Assembly: GCA_026119855.1 (NCBI GenBank)
Contig: JAOWBW010000145.1
Span: 1,116,001-1,180,000 of the forward strand
Origin: Campanula takesimana
Lineage: Eukaryota; Streptophyta; Magnoliopsida; Asterales; Campanulaceae
Length of the DNA stretch: 64,000 nt
Direction: 5' to 3'
Part shown: piece after piece, positions 11,284-23,070 of the stretch
How positions within the stretch are numbered: the first letter of the stretch is position 1
Layout: each line of letters begins with the position of its first letter
Position numbers and translations under genes: made by a program
The notes under the pieces: generated by a model
What the model was told of the DNA's origin: nothing
Seen by the model: the letters and a program-made list of their open reading frames with translations, nothing else
Database searches by the model: none

Positions 11284-11745
11284 AATGGGTTGCTGACAGA
11301 GATACTTTTCTCTCTACAACTGAATACATTGTTTACTTGGGCTGAAGCCCCATCCCATTGAGTTCCTGAAAACAACGAACACTTGCACGTTCATCTACTG
11401 AAGCTGAATACCGTGTTGTAGATGCAACTACGGCAGAAGTTATTTGGGTACAAAATCTTCTTCAAGAATTCTATGCTCCTCATACATCTATTCTGAGCAT
11501 CTATTGTGACAACTTGGGCTCAACTTACATTGCAGCAAACCAAAGTTCCATTCTAAAATGAAGCATCTTAGCCTTGACTATCATTTTGTTCGAGAACACG
11601 TGCAGAACAATACACTTTGAGTCTCTCACATCATTGGAGATGACCAACTAGATGATGCATTCACTAAGTCGCTTGCTCGGGCTCGTTTTCAGTCTCTTAT
11701 GTCCAAGATTGGCCTCACCTTTCGGCTGTCTATCTTGCGGGGGCA
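11284..11745 (+). pseudogene. Copia RNase H remnant
   Basis: Read on + with frameshifts, the sequence yields STEAEYRVVDATTAEVIWV, then YCDNLGSTYIA and DDAFTKSLARARFQSL, the ordered motifs at the end of copia RNase H. The first part lies against the gypsy LTR end, suggesting the gypsy element inserted into or next to an older copia copy; the upstream part of that copy is not seen. Confidence 0.75.
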
Positions 11746-11960
11746 TGATAGAGATACTTCGGTATCTCAGTCCCAATCTACTACTTAATTTATCTCCTAT
11801 TATTTAGATTGTAATACAAGCTAGAATTGTATGTATCTTGAGATAACTTAGTCTCTAAGTAACTATTATCATTGTGTATAAATAGGATTGTTGTGAATAA
11901 TAAACTTTAAGTTTTCCTCTCAATTAATCTCTCTGTTAAGTAATTGCCCGTCTATACTAT
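11746..11960 (+). repeat. Partial 3' LTR of the copia remnant
   Basis: A purine run GCGGGGGCA directly precedes TGATAGAGATAC, the probable LTR start. TATAAATAGG occurs at about 11878 and AATAATAAA about 20 bp later, a promoter/poly(A) layout typical of short copia LTRs. No matching inverse end was found, so the right border is a guess. Confidence 0.5.
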
Positions 11961-12719
11961 TCTTAAAGCCGGAACAGCCATTTAGAATGTTCAATTTGAC
12001 GCTCATTTTTCTTTCCTTATTCAGAGTCAATGTTCAGCACAGTAAAGGTGTTTGTTTTTATTTTTTCATGTGAATGCATGTGCAACAAATGGCAGACACA
12101 CTACACGTGTTTTGTTTTTAGCAATGACAGAATACACGTGTCACCATGTACCTTGCCATACTTTTTGCCTTGGTTGGTCTGAATCTTCATGGGCCTACGC
12201 ATGTGTTGTCATTTTATACTTTTAAATTTGAAATTTGAATTTATACAAACCCTATCCAGAACCTGCCTAATTAACTCAAAAACACAGAACTAGGCGCCTC
12301 ATTTGCGGGCCTGCATAGGATGTCTCAAGCCACCAAGGGCGGCCCATTTGCTCTCTGAGAGCTTACCAATTCTGATGGCCCACTGCCTCCTATGGGGGCA
12401 TAGACCCTGTCCAAGCGGCCTCGTTTGGGGTCATAGACCCTGTCCATGCTGCCTTCTTTATTTGCTTGGCTCCGGCCAACAAAGTCTTCTCTTGTTTCAG
12501 GGCATGACTCTTAACAAAATCACATTTTATTTCATTTATTACCACAAATTAATCAATACGCAACTTACACAAGATTAGACTGAGAATGAAAAACAAACAA
12601 ATGAGATTGAAGCCCAACTTAGTTCTTTGAAGGTGAAAAAGAAGCAGCAGACATAATGAGTTAGATTTCGTCAAGATAGATATAAAGGGTTAGATTTTTT
12701 CAAGATGAATGGAGTAGGT
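11961..12719. other. Unassigned sequence
   Basis: No gene recognised. A phrase built on CATAGACCCTGTCCA occurs twice in tandem at about 12400 and 12433. The open frame 12303-12578 has no recognisable motif. Confidence 0.4.
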
Positions 12720-13020
12720 CTGGCGAATTTCATGGGGAATTGTGTAGGAAATCATAAATGTGATCAACGATATCGCAAGGAGGATATGAAGGATTTGATA
12801 ATATCTCCCCATATCTCCAAGATATTCAGTTGATCATCTTTTGATTCGGTATATCTCATTCTTAGTTTAAATTATATTGTTTCCTAGATAAAATAGGTTT
12901 CCTTATTTTTAGAGGTAGTACAAGTATTATAAATAGGGTTCTTGTACCTGAGTTTATTTAAGAATCAAGAATAGAAGTTCAAGAATTATTTATTTTATAA
13001 ATAGTGTGTGGTGATTTTTT
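12720..13020 (+). repeat. Possible LTR relic with TATA box
   Basis: TATAAATAGGG at about 12938 followed by repeated CAAGAAT words looks like a copia LTR U3/R boundary. No borders or target duplication could be identified. Confidence 0.3.
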
Positions 13021-13499
13021 TTTTTTTTTGAGTTTAAACCATTAAACCCAAATCTAGAAGCGAGTGTGAATATCAAAGTTGTAGGGATTGATGCTTGGAA
13101 GAAGGGAGTCCAGATCTAATCTGGACCGTTTACATGCTTGGATAACGGTTGAGATTAGAGGGGCACATGAGATCTGGACTCGGAAGAAGGGGAAGGGGCG
13201 GCCACCAAGCATGGAAGGAGAAGGGGTGGTTGGAGTGGAAAGAGAGATGGGGATGACAGTCAAATGGAGGAGTCCAAATACTCTGTGCCACTTTGTGTAC
13301 CACTTCATGTGCCACAAGTGATCTAATGGCTCACAGTTATTGAGATTGGTATTATAGTAATATTTTGCAAACATGTGAACGGTTGGATTACAAGTGGTAC
13401 ACGGAGTGGCACACAAAAGTGGTACAGGAGATCTCGACTCTGGGAGGGTGATGAGTGAGAAGATGGAAACATGGTGGATGTTGAATGCTCTAACAACTC
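13021..13499. other. Unassigned sequence left of the TRIM
   Basis: Contains open frames on both strands but no recognisable protein. A phrase GGGGAAGGGGCGGCCACCAA near 13192 resembles one at about 60828 inside the hAT element, hinting at old hAT-related sequence. Confidence 0.3.
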
Positions 13500-13590
13500 T
13501 GTAGGGACCGCGACCACCACCACCACTTTCCCACATTAGTATGATATTGTCCGCTCTAAAAGGCCTCATACTAATGAAGTGGGTAGGTGC

Positions 13591-14343
13591 TAGACATGTC
13601 CAAACGGTTCCGGTTCCGGAACCGCCGGTTCCCGGTTCCCAAATGGCCGGAACCATATTCGAACCATCTTAATCCGGTTCCCGATTCTATCCGCCGGTTC
13701 CGGTTCCCGGTTCTATCCGCCGGTTCCACCGGTTCCATCTCACCATCTAACCATCTAATAAGTATGTAATACTCCCTCCGTCCCAAAATATTTGTAGTTT
13801 AAAATGTAATACTCCCGCCATTTTAAAATACTTGTAGTTTAAGGAGTTGAAGTTTGTCCCAAAATATTTGTAGTTTTGCTATTATCTATACATTTTTGAC
13901 ATTGTTTATCAAATATACCCTTATTTATGATAGTGCTGTCATTGTAAAAGTATTAAATTGTCATGTTACTTGAAATGTTCCAAGAGTAATATAGTCCATT
14001 ACACATGTATTAATTTTTTTTTCTTAATTTGTGTGAAAATCCTAGAACTACAAGTATTTTGGGACGGAGGGAGTATGTATATCAGTATATATATTAGCTA
14101 GCAGCCAACCTAGCCAACCTACCATAATGATCAAACATCTCTAAACTCCTCTGATGCAGAGAACCGTTCGGTTCCCGGTTCCCGGTTCTCGGTTCCGGCT
14201 CTCGGTTCCCGGTTCCGCCCATTCCTCGGTTCTGAATATGTTGGATTCGTATTCGAACCGTTTCAATCCGGTTCTCGGTTCCGTTCGGTTCCCGGTTCTC
14301 GGTTCCGGTTCCGTCGGTTCCCGGTTCTATTCGGACATGTCTA
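13591..14343. mobile_element. Non-autonomous hAT element nested in the TRIM LTR
   Basis: Terminal inverted repeats TAGACATGTCC and GGACATGTCTA match perfectly over 11 bp. The 8-bp flanks GTAGGTGC (13583-13590) and GTGGGTGC (14344-14351) agree at 7 of 8 positions, the hAT target length. Both subterminal regions are dense in GGTTCC / GGAACC words, the likely transposase-binding repeats. No transposase frame is present; open frames here are shadows of the repeats. Confidence 0.87.
13772..14073. mobile_element. Stowaway/mariner-like MITE nested in the hAT element
   Basis: Starts CTCCCTCCGTCCCAAAATA and ends with the inverse, with terminal repeats of about 28 bp and flanking TA dinucleotides. Length 302 bp, no coding. 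Confidence 0.87.
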
Positions 14344-14659
14344 GTGGGTGCTATTATATAGCTTGCAATTGTTTGCTCAATGCCGATATGGGACTTTGGG
14401 TTGTACCTCAACAATCCTCCCCTCAAACCAAGGAGGGACAGCCAAACCATGGCTCTGATACCACTTGTGGGGACTGCGACCACCACCACCACTTTCTCAC
14501 ATTAGTATGATATTGTCCGCTTTGAGCCTAGCCCGCACGGATTTGTTTTTGGGAACTTCCCAAAAGGCCTCATACTAATGAAATGGGTGGGTGCTATTAT
14601 ATAGCTTGCAATTGTTTGCTCAATTGCCGTTGTGTGACTTTGGGGGTTGTACCTCAACA

Positions 14660-14992
14660 AACTCATCATAATAATTAGAACTAGAATAAGATATCAACTT
14701 CTAAATAAACAATAAAACTGGATACTTCTGAATGCTCTAATGGATATAATTGGCAAGAAGAATTCTTACAACACATCTCAATACAACAGTAAGGAAGAAT
14801 CTTATCCAAACAACCTCTTTCAAAAGAACTCAATAATAAATATTGTACCAACATCAAGATAATGTTCTAACCTACTAAGAGATTAGAAGCACACAACATA
14901 CACGAGATACATGCTTGTGCTTATAAATTATACCCCATTATTGGGCTTTGGAGTGTTCATCACAATGAGGCCTTTATAATAAAAGCAGAAAA
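14660..14992 (-). other. Probable 3' UTR and downstream flank of the chromomethylase gene
   Basis: AT-rich, non-coding, directly after the stop codon at 14993-14995. No single poly(A) signal stands out. Confidence 0.4.
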
Positions 14993-16002
14993 TCAATGAT
15001 TTCCGTCATCTAAAGTAGGTGAAAGGCGATCACCGACAATGAAGGGAAACTTGTTAGGCAAGATCAATAAAGGGTCTTCACGAGGAGAAGTGCCCTTATA
15101 TGCCAAACCAAGTGAGTAACCTAATGCTCGTGCAACTGGAACTGCAACTGCATTGCCAACTTGAATGTATCTGCAGCATTTTTGACAAGAGAAATACCGT
15201 TTAGTTAATAGGAAGAGCGAAAAGAAACTAATTTACACAATTTAAGCATATAATAAATCAAAAGCAATTATTTACCTCTCCTTGATAGGGCCAAGAAGTT
15301 TATAGTAATCTGGAAATCCTTGCAGCCTGGCGTTCTCACGGATGGACAGTACTCTGTTTTGACTTGGATGGAGTATGACCTGAAAATTTAATTTAAGTTG
15401 TTGAGAATCATAATACCATTTGCATATCTTGTTATTGATATGTTTAAACGTGAAGAAATATAGAATTCCAGAACTGTGAAGTTGTATATTAAAACTATTG
15501 ATATACTGGTGGAGCTAAGATATAAACTTTATATATATACTCCCTTAGTTCCACCTGAAATAGGACTTTTGGGTTGGGCACGGGGATTAAGGAAAAAGTG
15601 TTAGTAGAGTAGGTGTTTGAATATGAAAATAAAGTAGGAGAGAAAGTGGGGTAGAAAAAAATGGGTGGAAAGTTGTTGTGAGTGCCATTAAATAAAACAC
15701 TCACATTTTGGGGGTGTCCTAATTTGAATGAGACACCACTCTCCGTCTAAGCGCAAGTAGGACTAGAAAAGTGGGCACAATAATTATGAAAAAGTAGTAT
15801 AGATGTGGTAGAATACGAAAAGAGAATGAGCGGAGTAAATAACAGTGTTGGTTGAATAAATTGAGTGATGGAAAATGAAGAGAGAAATGAGTAAGGTTAA
15901 ATGTTATAGGATGAATATAAATGTATTTAAACATTTCTATTTTAAGGAGCCTCACTTGTGGTGGGATGGACCAAAAAGGAAAGAAATCCCACTTCTGCTG
16001 AG

Positions 16003-16090
<88 letters not shown>

Positions 16091-19000
16091 TCCCTCCGTC
16101 CCACCACAAGTGAGATTAATTTTCTTTTCAATCCGTCCCACCACAAGTGAGATTGTCCAAAATGAAAATGTTTTAATATATTTATATTCAACCAACCCCA
16201 CTATTTAACCACTCATTTTATTCAACCAACACTACTATTTACCCGACCCATTCCCTCTCTTCATTTTCTACCACACAACCCCACTATTGCTTTAATATAT
16301 TTATATTCACTTGTGGTGGGACGGAGGGAGTATATATATATGTATTGTGTTTTACCCATTCCACACTGAAAATATGTGGATTTTGATTATGATATATAAA
16401 CTTCCACAATAAAACGAATGGGCACCAATAACATTCATGAACTTTTTGATGGGCATGTGAGAAGCCAAGTGAGCCCAAGTTGTTTGTGCTCGGTGCTTTT
16501 TATATCGACACACATTATCCTTTTCCTAGAATAATAATTCACCTGATTGTGGGGCTCTGCCCGGGTAACAACCGTAGGTACAGTTTCATCCCACCAAAGC
16601 CGGCCAAATGGTCTGCACAATAAGACATTTAGCAATGAAAGAAACAAAATACACAAAGACTATGGAAAAATATTGAAACGCCTATATCTTACTTTGATGA
16701 TTTTCCCTCAATAAAAGACATTGCATAATCAGGCACCTGTCATTAAGTAAAGCTATAAGTATACCGAAATAGTAGCTGGTAAATAATTCTCAGAAAAGGA
16801 ACGGGTGAATTAAGTCGTACCAGAGGCTTTCCAGAAGGTAAATATACCCTCTGCACATCAGGATCCCAATGGACAATATTGTTTGCTCCAACCTTCACAC
16901 CAGGCAAGTCCCTAAAATTTGCACCCTAGAAACAAAATACAGGCAACAATATTTAGAGATTCTCAGAACTTGGTGAATAAAAACATCATATAGTTTGAAA
17001 GGGCTATGCGATTTTGCAAACCTTGCGCTTTGGAATTTGGCAAACACGCTGGTGATCATCATCATTCAATTTAAGAGGGCGATGGTCATATAGAAGATGT
17101 GGTGAAGGTTCTGATCCCAATGCAGTAAAGCCAGGCATCTCTGAAATAAAAAGAAAACAGGAAGAAAAATCAGCATAAGAACTATTCCCTCCGTCCCAAA
17201 ATGAATGACCAAAATTGCTCTTGATCAAGAGCAATTTCGGACATTCATTTTGGGACAGGTAGTATTAGGTTTTGCACTTCCAAAGAAAATTACGACTTTT
17301 ACAAAAACTTAAAAAATAATGTCAAATAGAGAAAGGGTATGGAAAATTTAACAACCGCTGTCCAAACAACGATTGACCAAAAAAATTCAAATGTGCTCTT
17401 GATCTTGATCAAAGAGGATATTTGAAAAAAAATCAGTCATTCATTTTGGGACGAAGGGTATGAGAATAAAGTTCAGTACACAAACTGCAGAAAAGATGCA
17501 ATAACTCTAACTATACGCACATAGATATGGATGAGTTTGTGTTCTACGCACCATCTCTTCTGAGTCTAATAAACTGCTGGAACTCTGTTTTTGGCTCATC
17601 AATATATGGCATTTCATCGCGAGCTTCATCATTCTCCACCTAAATATGGATGAAACAAAACAAAAATTTGAACAAAGAACTGATATGTACTACTCAAGGA
17701 AAAAACTATCTTCAATTAATAATCGCCAGTAGGCTTTCAAGATATGGACACAAGATTACTTACAGGAGGAAGGTCAGATATAGCGTCCTCGAGGTATAAT
17801 TTCTTCTCCAGTTCAATTACAGTACGATCATCATGAGCAACAGTATTTGACTGTATTCACCAAGACGATGGTCAGCCAAATAAACATGAAAAACTTCTTT
17901 CCAAAAACTAACTAGTTAGTAGAATATTAAGTCAAAAAAAAAACAGAACAATGAGATCTAGCAAATTTGCTTGCAATTTTCGTCATGTTAGCATATGTGT
18001 TTTAAATGATACTCATACTAACGTACAAATGAATTATTGTTACATTTAAAATGAAGATATAAAAATGAAAGGAAAATATCAGAAAAAATGGGTATTCGAA
18101 GAATGAAAGTTAAGGATGGAACCAACAGAACAATCTGAAAAAGAAAATGTCACTATTCTTTAGGACATAGAAAGTGCCTATATCAAAGCAAAACCTACCT
18201 CAAATTCAACCGGAGAACCTCCTCTTACAACAACATCATGCGTGGGCAATGGATATTGAGGCAATTTCTGATCACAAGATTAATTGTCAGCATGTTAACA
18301 TACAAAATAAAATAGTTTAAGTTAGAAAGAGAAATTAAATCACCTCTGTAGAACGAGCACCCCACATGAACATACGCATACGAAATTGAGGCAGTCCATA
18401 AGCACCAGCTGCCATCAACCCTATCCGTGCTTGATAGTTCAAGCCTACAAGACGGGCCAATGCATATCTACCGAGAAAGCCCTTGGCAAATTTGACAATG
18501 TCCACAACATTTTCCATTAACACTATTCGTGGTTTCAAATGCTCCACGATATCCATGTAAACAATCAGTTGTTTATTTTTTTCATCTTCCAATGGCGCTT
18601 CTTTCTTCCTGAAGCGGTTGAATCCACTTATGCCTTGGCATGGGGGTCCTCCACATACAACATCAACTTGACGCTGCAAGCATAATAAATATCACAAAAA
18701 TGTAATATTAAGAACTTGATTGAACCTATACAATAATGTCAATGAAATTAAAGAATTGTGGAACTTACTGGCAATGGCAAAATCCTTGAATTGTAACCAT
18801 TTACAACAAACTCCTTAATCTTCTCTGGGCAGTCACTGGTAATTGTGTCTTGATTGTTAGATAAGCAATTTATAGGGGGGGGGGAGAAAAGCATCTAATG
18901 ATCTTGGAAAGAGCATCATGGTTATTTCATTGTACCTCAAACCGTCTATGGGCTCCCATGAATCGTCCTCAGGACCATATCCTTTCCAGCTAATCTTTGG

Positions 19001-21258
19001 TAAAGCAAGGGAAAACATATGATTGATTTATCAGAGTTAAGGAAATAGGAACAATAACAAATAGATTCAGCTATCCAAGCTCTTCTCAGTTTCAAAATCA
19101 AGCTGAAGTTTGAGTAATAATTTAGGTTACTTTTAATTATCGTAATTAAAATCCGAAACTTGTTATTGAAAAAACATTATAATCCCTCCATCTTAGTTTA
19201 TGGTTCTTACTTTCCTTTTTGGTCTGTCCCAGTTTAAGGTTCTTAGTTGCTTTATTCCATAAATGGCAAAGTATGAACAGTGTTTTGGACAATCTTGTCC
19301 TCATAAAGTTCTTTTAATTGCAAAAAAAAACCATCACTTACCTAACTTACTTTTCACCCACTTGTTTTATGAAATAGAGTTGTGGACTATAATCACCTTA
19401 ACTCCCTACTTTTGTTCACCTTTTCATTGATTTTGCTTTGGTTCCTTAATAAGCGTGCAAAGTAAAACTAAAAACCTTAAACTGGGGCGGAGGGAGTAAA
19501 TATTATTAGTAAAAAAATTTATTTGTCCTAAGAATAATTAAAAGTAACCTAAGTTATAGCTTGAGATTTATTTAAACTAGCAAAGAAAAAAGTGTAACTA
19601 AAACGTGACAAAGGGAGTATATTTTTTGTACCTTGAGATACAGTCCGCGCTTTCTATTCGATAGAGGATCACCAAAGCAAATGGCCAAAACCTTCTCAAC
19701 CTCAAATATTTCAGGATTATTGTTTCCCCCATCAACATCATCATCATCTTCTTCTTCTTCTTCTTCCTCTTTCTCTTCCTCTTTGTGGCTTTCAGAATCA
19801 CCAGACTGTTTTTGTGAATCGCTACTTCCAATAAGAGAATGTTGAAGGCATAGCTTCTCCCACTCCTTCAACAAGGATAGAAAATCTTCAGCGGATTCAT
19901 TCCTCACCTGTATTGCAATAAAATTACTCGATAAGAACAGTCAAAAAAAATATAAAAAAATACACAACTAACCGCAGTGAAATGATACATACCTCTGTCT
20001 CAGGATGGTTCAGTTTCAAACTTTCACATGCGTGAGGGTTGAGATCAACAGCCCATTTCTGCAAGTTTTATTTCTAAATATGAACAAGTTCTTTTACGGG
20101 TAAATAAAATGGCTGAATATGAATAACATGAATTCTTGAACATACAGTAACAAGATTTACACCAGACATGTTAGCACCAAGGCAAAGTCCAGTTGACATT
20201 GCACCACACCCAGAGTAGAGGTCTAACAGAGTTGTCTCTGGTATCTTGGTCTCACCAACTTTCGATGCCTCATTTTCCGTTCCAGTGACATCAGATTCCG
20301 AAGAAATGGTTGACTCAGATTCACATTCCCCAGAATTATCTGCATTATCAATAATATCCTTATGCATTTGAATACATGCCCACTATTAACTACTCCCTCC
20401 GTCCCAGAATATATGTCACATTTGACTTGTCAACATTTAAATAAATGTTTTGTACTTATTTGTACATGTGCAATGATAAAACTGCACTAATACTCTTTCT
20501 TAACTTAGAAGGGCAATATCTGTTTTGGGACAGACCAGAATGGAAAGAGCTACATCTAGTTTTGGACATGAGTAATGGATAAATAGTTAGAATAATACCA
20601 GGTGGTAAGGCCACAAAAGATGAAAATGGAACCAAGTAGTGCATGTCATAGTAGTAATCACAGTCTGAAACAGCAGCTGTTTTTGTAGCATGATCAACCT
20701 AAGAAATAAACCAAAAGTAGTATAATTAGTGCAGAAAGATAAGATGGTATATTGACTTGTCAATAAATCGGAAGCCATCCATACATTTAATGACATGCGC
20801 ACAATTTTGAGCTTCTGCAGAAGGCAATCAAGAGGATTGTCGTCCTTTATTTTGGAAAGAAAGACACGCTTACTGTCAATAAGGTCAGAGCATGCTTGAA
20901 TAACCTAAAAGAGGAGCACACAGATGAGTATCAGAATGTTTCTTCATATAAACAAATGGAAAAGCAAAGTCCAATGATGTCTTACAGTGTCCTTGGCTCT
21001 GTAGAACCATTGAGCAGTGAAATAAGGTGACCCATCTGTTCCCTCAAACATTTCAACAATCCTACATATGTAACTATCTTCTCCCTCTCCAGCCTAAACA
21101 AAGAAAGCCAGTTAAGTATGCATAAAAAGTTTGAAGCTTGCAAGCTAGAATCAAACAAGCATGTTTAACAAATTAATAAAAAGACATTGAATTTGGACAA
21201 TAGCATAATCGAGCTCACCTTCAACAAGAAGTTGACAAGATGTAAAGGGGGTACAGAC

Positions 21259-21303
<45 letters not shown>

Positions 21304-22940
21304 CCTGTACTTTACATAATTATAGGAATACAAGATTTCAGGTTGGTATTGGTATACATTAGGGTAATCCAGAATCACAGCACCTATTTCTACTATATCA
21401 GAGCATCATGCAGGAATGATTAATCATATTGATTAGTCAAAATTGCATGCATTTCAACTCATTTTCTAACAGTCACTGGCAAAGATAATTAAGACAGAAA
21501 CAAGGACATTGCTTCGGAATGTCACAGATATCACATACAATCCATATTCAACACAAGTTTAAAAGAAAACAAAATGCTGTAGTGATAAAGGTGACAGGAA
21601 AAACAATGGCCAAGTCTCTACTTATGCATCATAAATGTTCCAAATATATACATATTGGAATGTCCAGTTAAAAAATTAGCAATATAAATTTGATGGAATT
21701 AAGGATCAGTTCAATCCACTTCACTTGGTTTGCAATTCAATGCTGTAGTGATAAAGATGACAGGAAAAACAATGGCCAAGTCTCTACTTATTTTTCAAAG
21801 TAACTTGACAAATTTTTAAGAATGTGGATAAAGTAGTAAAAAGAGATATCAGCCTATCTTTTCTATACAAAGAACTCTTGCAGAGATAAAGATTAACAAC
21901 ATTTTTATTCGTTTCTATCGCAACAAATATATGAAACATTGAATAATTGCATATGCATCACTAACAAGAAAAAGGTTAAGGTATGGGAGCAGAGTATTTC
22001 ACCATAACATATCCATCATCTCCAAGGTTGAAAATTATCTTGCCATCGACCTCTGCCTGTGTAAAATGTCGTTTAGCTTGGGTGGTCAAGTTTTCTTCTT
22101 CTGTCCTGTTAATTCAATTACAAACACTATCAACAACAGAAGTATCAACACATACAAAATCTAGCATTAATATTTAATACGCACCCTTTCAAGGCTTCGG
22201 AGATAGCATCTATTGCCTTCTTCTGTGTGCCAAAAAATAAATTCACATTAGTATGTAGTATAAAGTAAACCTGTTTTGATATCATTATAACTAACAATTA
22301 AAAATAAAATTTATCTTTAAATTGGCATTTGGGGAAAAATAGGTGGCATAAAACTTTAGAAAAATCTGTGTACTACCCAAACAACACATTTATGGTTGTA
22401 ATTCACAACTAAAGATTCAATTTTTATGTAGTTCAAATGCTTATAACCATACTAAATACAAGATGACACAATACATTATGCAGTTACAGTTGTACATTGC
22501 TTAAAATTCAAGCATTTTTCAACATTTATCTGACAATAAAGTAAAAAAAAAAATCAAGCATGATAATAATTGCAATAAAGTAAAACAACGGAAAAGGTAA
22601 GTAATCAGATACGAACATCGACAAAGTACCGATGAGGCCAACGCTGACGAGCTTCCTCTTCAGGAACCGGCTCACCTATGAACCGTGACTCCTCCTCTTC
22701 AGATTTCGGCTCAACTTTCCGAACAGGTTGCTTCCTAGCTGAGCCAGATCTGGAAGCCGGCGACGTCGTCTCTTCATTAGTCCCCTCTACTTCTTCTTCC
22801 AACCCGATTTCACTGTTTTCCAATTCGAAAACCTCTTCTCTCTCCTCGATTTTCGCCTCAATAGTAGTGGCCTGCTCCTTTTTTGCCTTCTTCGATGATG
22901 CACCTGCAGATCCGGACTTCGCATTTCTCTTTCCGGCCAT
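14993..22940 (-). CDS. CMT3: Chromomethylase (CMT3-type DNA cytosine methyltransferase), 21 exons, 882 aa
   Basis: CMT3 is a nuclear enzyme that methylates cytosine in CHG sites at chromatin carrying H3K9 dimethylation, silencing transposons. Exons by GT-AG signals, 5' to 3': 22940-22617, 22222-22185, 22105-22003, 21093-20986, 20904-20785, 20698-20599, 20339-20146, 20058-19993, 19907-19632, 18994-18936, 18835-18769, 18673-18344, 18267-18199, 17850-17764, 17639-17552, 17140-17022, 16925-16821, 16736-16693, 16612-16543, 15379-15276, 15170-14993. They sum to 2649 nt in one open frame. Domains: charged N-terminus (1-110), BAH (about 120-265), motif I DLYSGCGAMSTG (near 300), an acidic Glu/Asp run then a chromodomain inside the catalytic domain (about 410-485; SWKGYGPEDDSWEP), PPCQ (495-498, catalytic Cys), ENV (539-541), RENARLQGFPD and YIQVGNAVAVPVARALG. 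Length fits CMT3 rather than the longer CMT2. No frameshift or missing catalytic residue seen; intact as read. Confidence 0.93.
15540..15760. mobile_element. Degenerate MITE in chromomethylase intron 19
   Basis: CTCCCTTAGTTCCACC near the left end and a diverged inverse copy of AAATAGGACTTTTGGG near 15705-15725 suggest a decayed Stowaway-like element. Borders are approximate. Confidence 0.45.
15790..15990. mobile_element. MITE copy (inverse orientation) in intron 19
   Basis: Contains CTCACTTGTGGTGGGATGGA and, upstream, words such as GTGTTGGTTGAATAAA that match the reverse complement of the MITE at 16090-16330. It lacks a clean left end, so it is truncated or diverged. Confidence 0.6.
16001..16089. 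repeat. Microsatellite (ACAT)n followed by (AT)n in intron 19
   Basis: About five ACAT units then an unbroken AT run of about 60 bp. It creates spurious isoleucine/tyrosine open frames on both strands. Confidence 0.95.
16090..16330. mobile_element. Stowaway/mariner-like MITE in intron 19
   Basis: Terminal repeats CTCCCTCCGTCCCACCACAA and its inverse, flanked by TA, 241 bp. An extra internal copy of the end lies at about 16130-16152. Confidence 0.85.
17185..17458. mobile_element. Stowaway/mariner-like MITE in intron 15
   Basis: Ends TTCCCTCCGTCCCAAAATGA and the inverse near 17430-17458, flanked by TA. A small internal palindrome (TTGCTCTTGATCAAGAGCAA) lies at about 17215-17234. Confidence 0.75.
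19182..19496. mobile_element. Stowaway/mariner-like MITE in intron 9
   Basis: Starts ATCCCTCCATCTTAGTTTA and ends with a diverged inverse (TTAAACTGGGGCGGAGGGAG), flanked by TA, about 315 bp. Confidence 0.72.
20389..20580. mobile_element. MITE-like fragment in intron 6
   Basis: TACTCCCTCCGTCCCAGAAT at about 20391 is a typical element start; a diverged inverse (TTTTGGGACAGACCAGAATG) lies near 20523. The right end is unclear. Confidence 0.5.
21260..21301. repeat. Microsatellite (GA)n in intron 3
   Basis: About 20 uninterrupted GA units. It causes the Arg-Glu and Leu-Ser runs of the overlapping open frames. Confidence 0.95.
21572..21791. repeat. 54-bp direct repeat pair in intron 3
   Basis: The phrase starting AATGCTGTAGTGATAAAG occurs at 21572-21625 and about 21739-21791 with one difference. 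It marks a small local duplication. Confidence 0.85.
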
Positions 22941-23070
22941 TATTGCAGCAGGAGAGAAGTGAGGGAGGAGAGAGAGAGAGGAGGGAGGGGTTGCGGCGGA
23001 GATATAGTACGCAGAGGTGTTTTTTTTATAAGTGTAGAGAGAGAAAGAGAGTGACGAGGGTTTTATTGGA
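22941..23070 (-). promoter_or_regulatory. Chromomethylase core promoter and 5' leader
   Basis: On the minus strand, TATAAAAA (plus 23023-23030) lies about 83 bp before the ATG at 22940, and a CCAAT box (ATTGG on plus 23065-23069) about 40 bp further up. The leader between is rich in CT repeats, like the pyrimidine patch of many plant genes. Assignments are by motif and spacing only. Confidence 0.5.

Larger units (their letters stand above)
13500..14659 (-). mobile_element. TRIM (miniature LTR retrotransposon) with 5-bp target duplication AACTC
   Basis: Two terminal repeats begin TGTRGGGAC on + (13500 and 14466) and end CCTCAACA (14413 and 14659). Right LTR is 194 bp; the left is about 150 bp once the nested hAT element is subtracted. 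Between them only 52 bp remain (14414-14465), holding on the minus strand a PBS TGGTATCAGAGCC and a purine tract GAGGGGAGGAT. Flanks are AACTC at 13495-13499 and 14660-14664. Short LTRs, PBS, PPT and no coding capacity define a TRIM; it must use proteins of other elements. It lies about 330 bp beyond the chromomethylase stop codon. Confidence 0.88.

Noticed and set aside
12303..12578. 91-codon frame on the plus strand
   Set aside because: Contains a small tandem duplication, no recognisable motif and no promoter context.
13054..13656. 200-codon open frame on the minus strand
   Set aside because: It crosses the TRIM and hAT borders, has no domain, and its composition follows the GGTTCC repeats.
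15719..16201. 160-codon frame with an isoleucine/tyrosine run
   Set aside because: Produced by the (AT)n tract and MITE sequence inside a chromomethylase intron.
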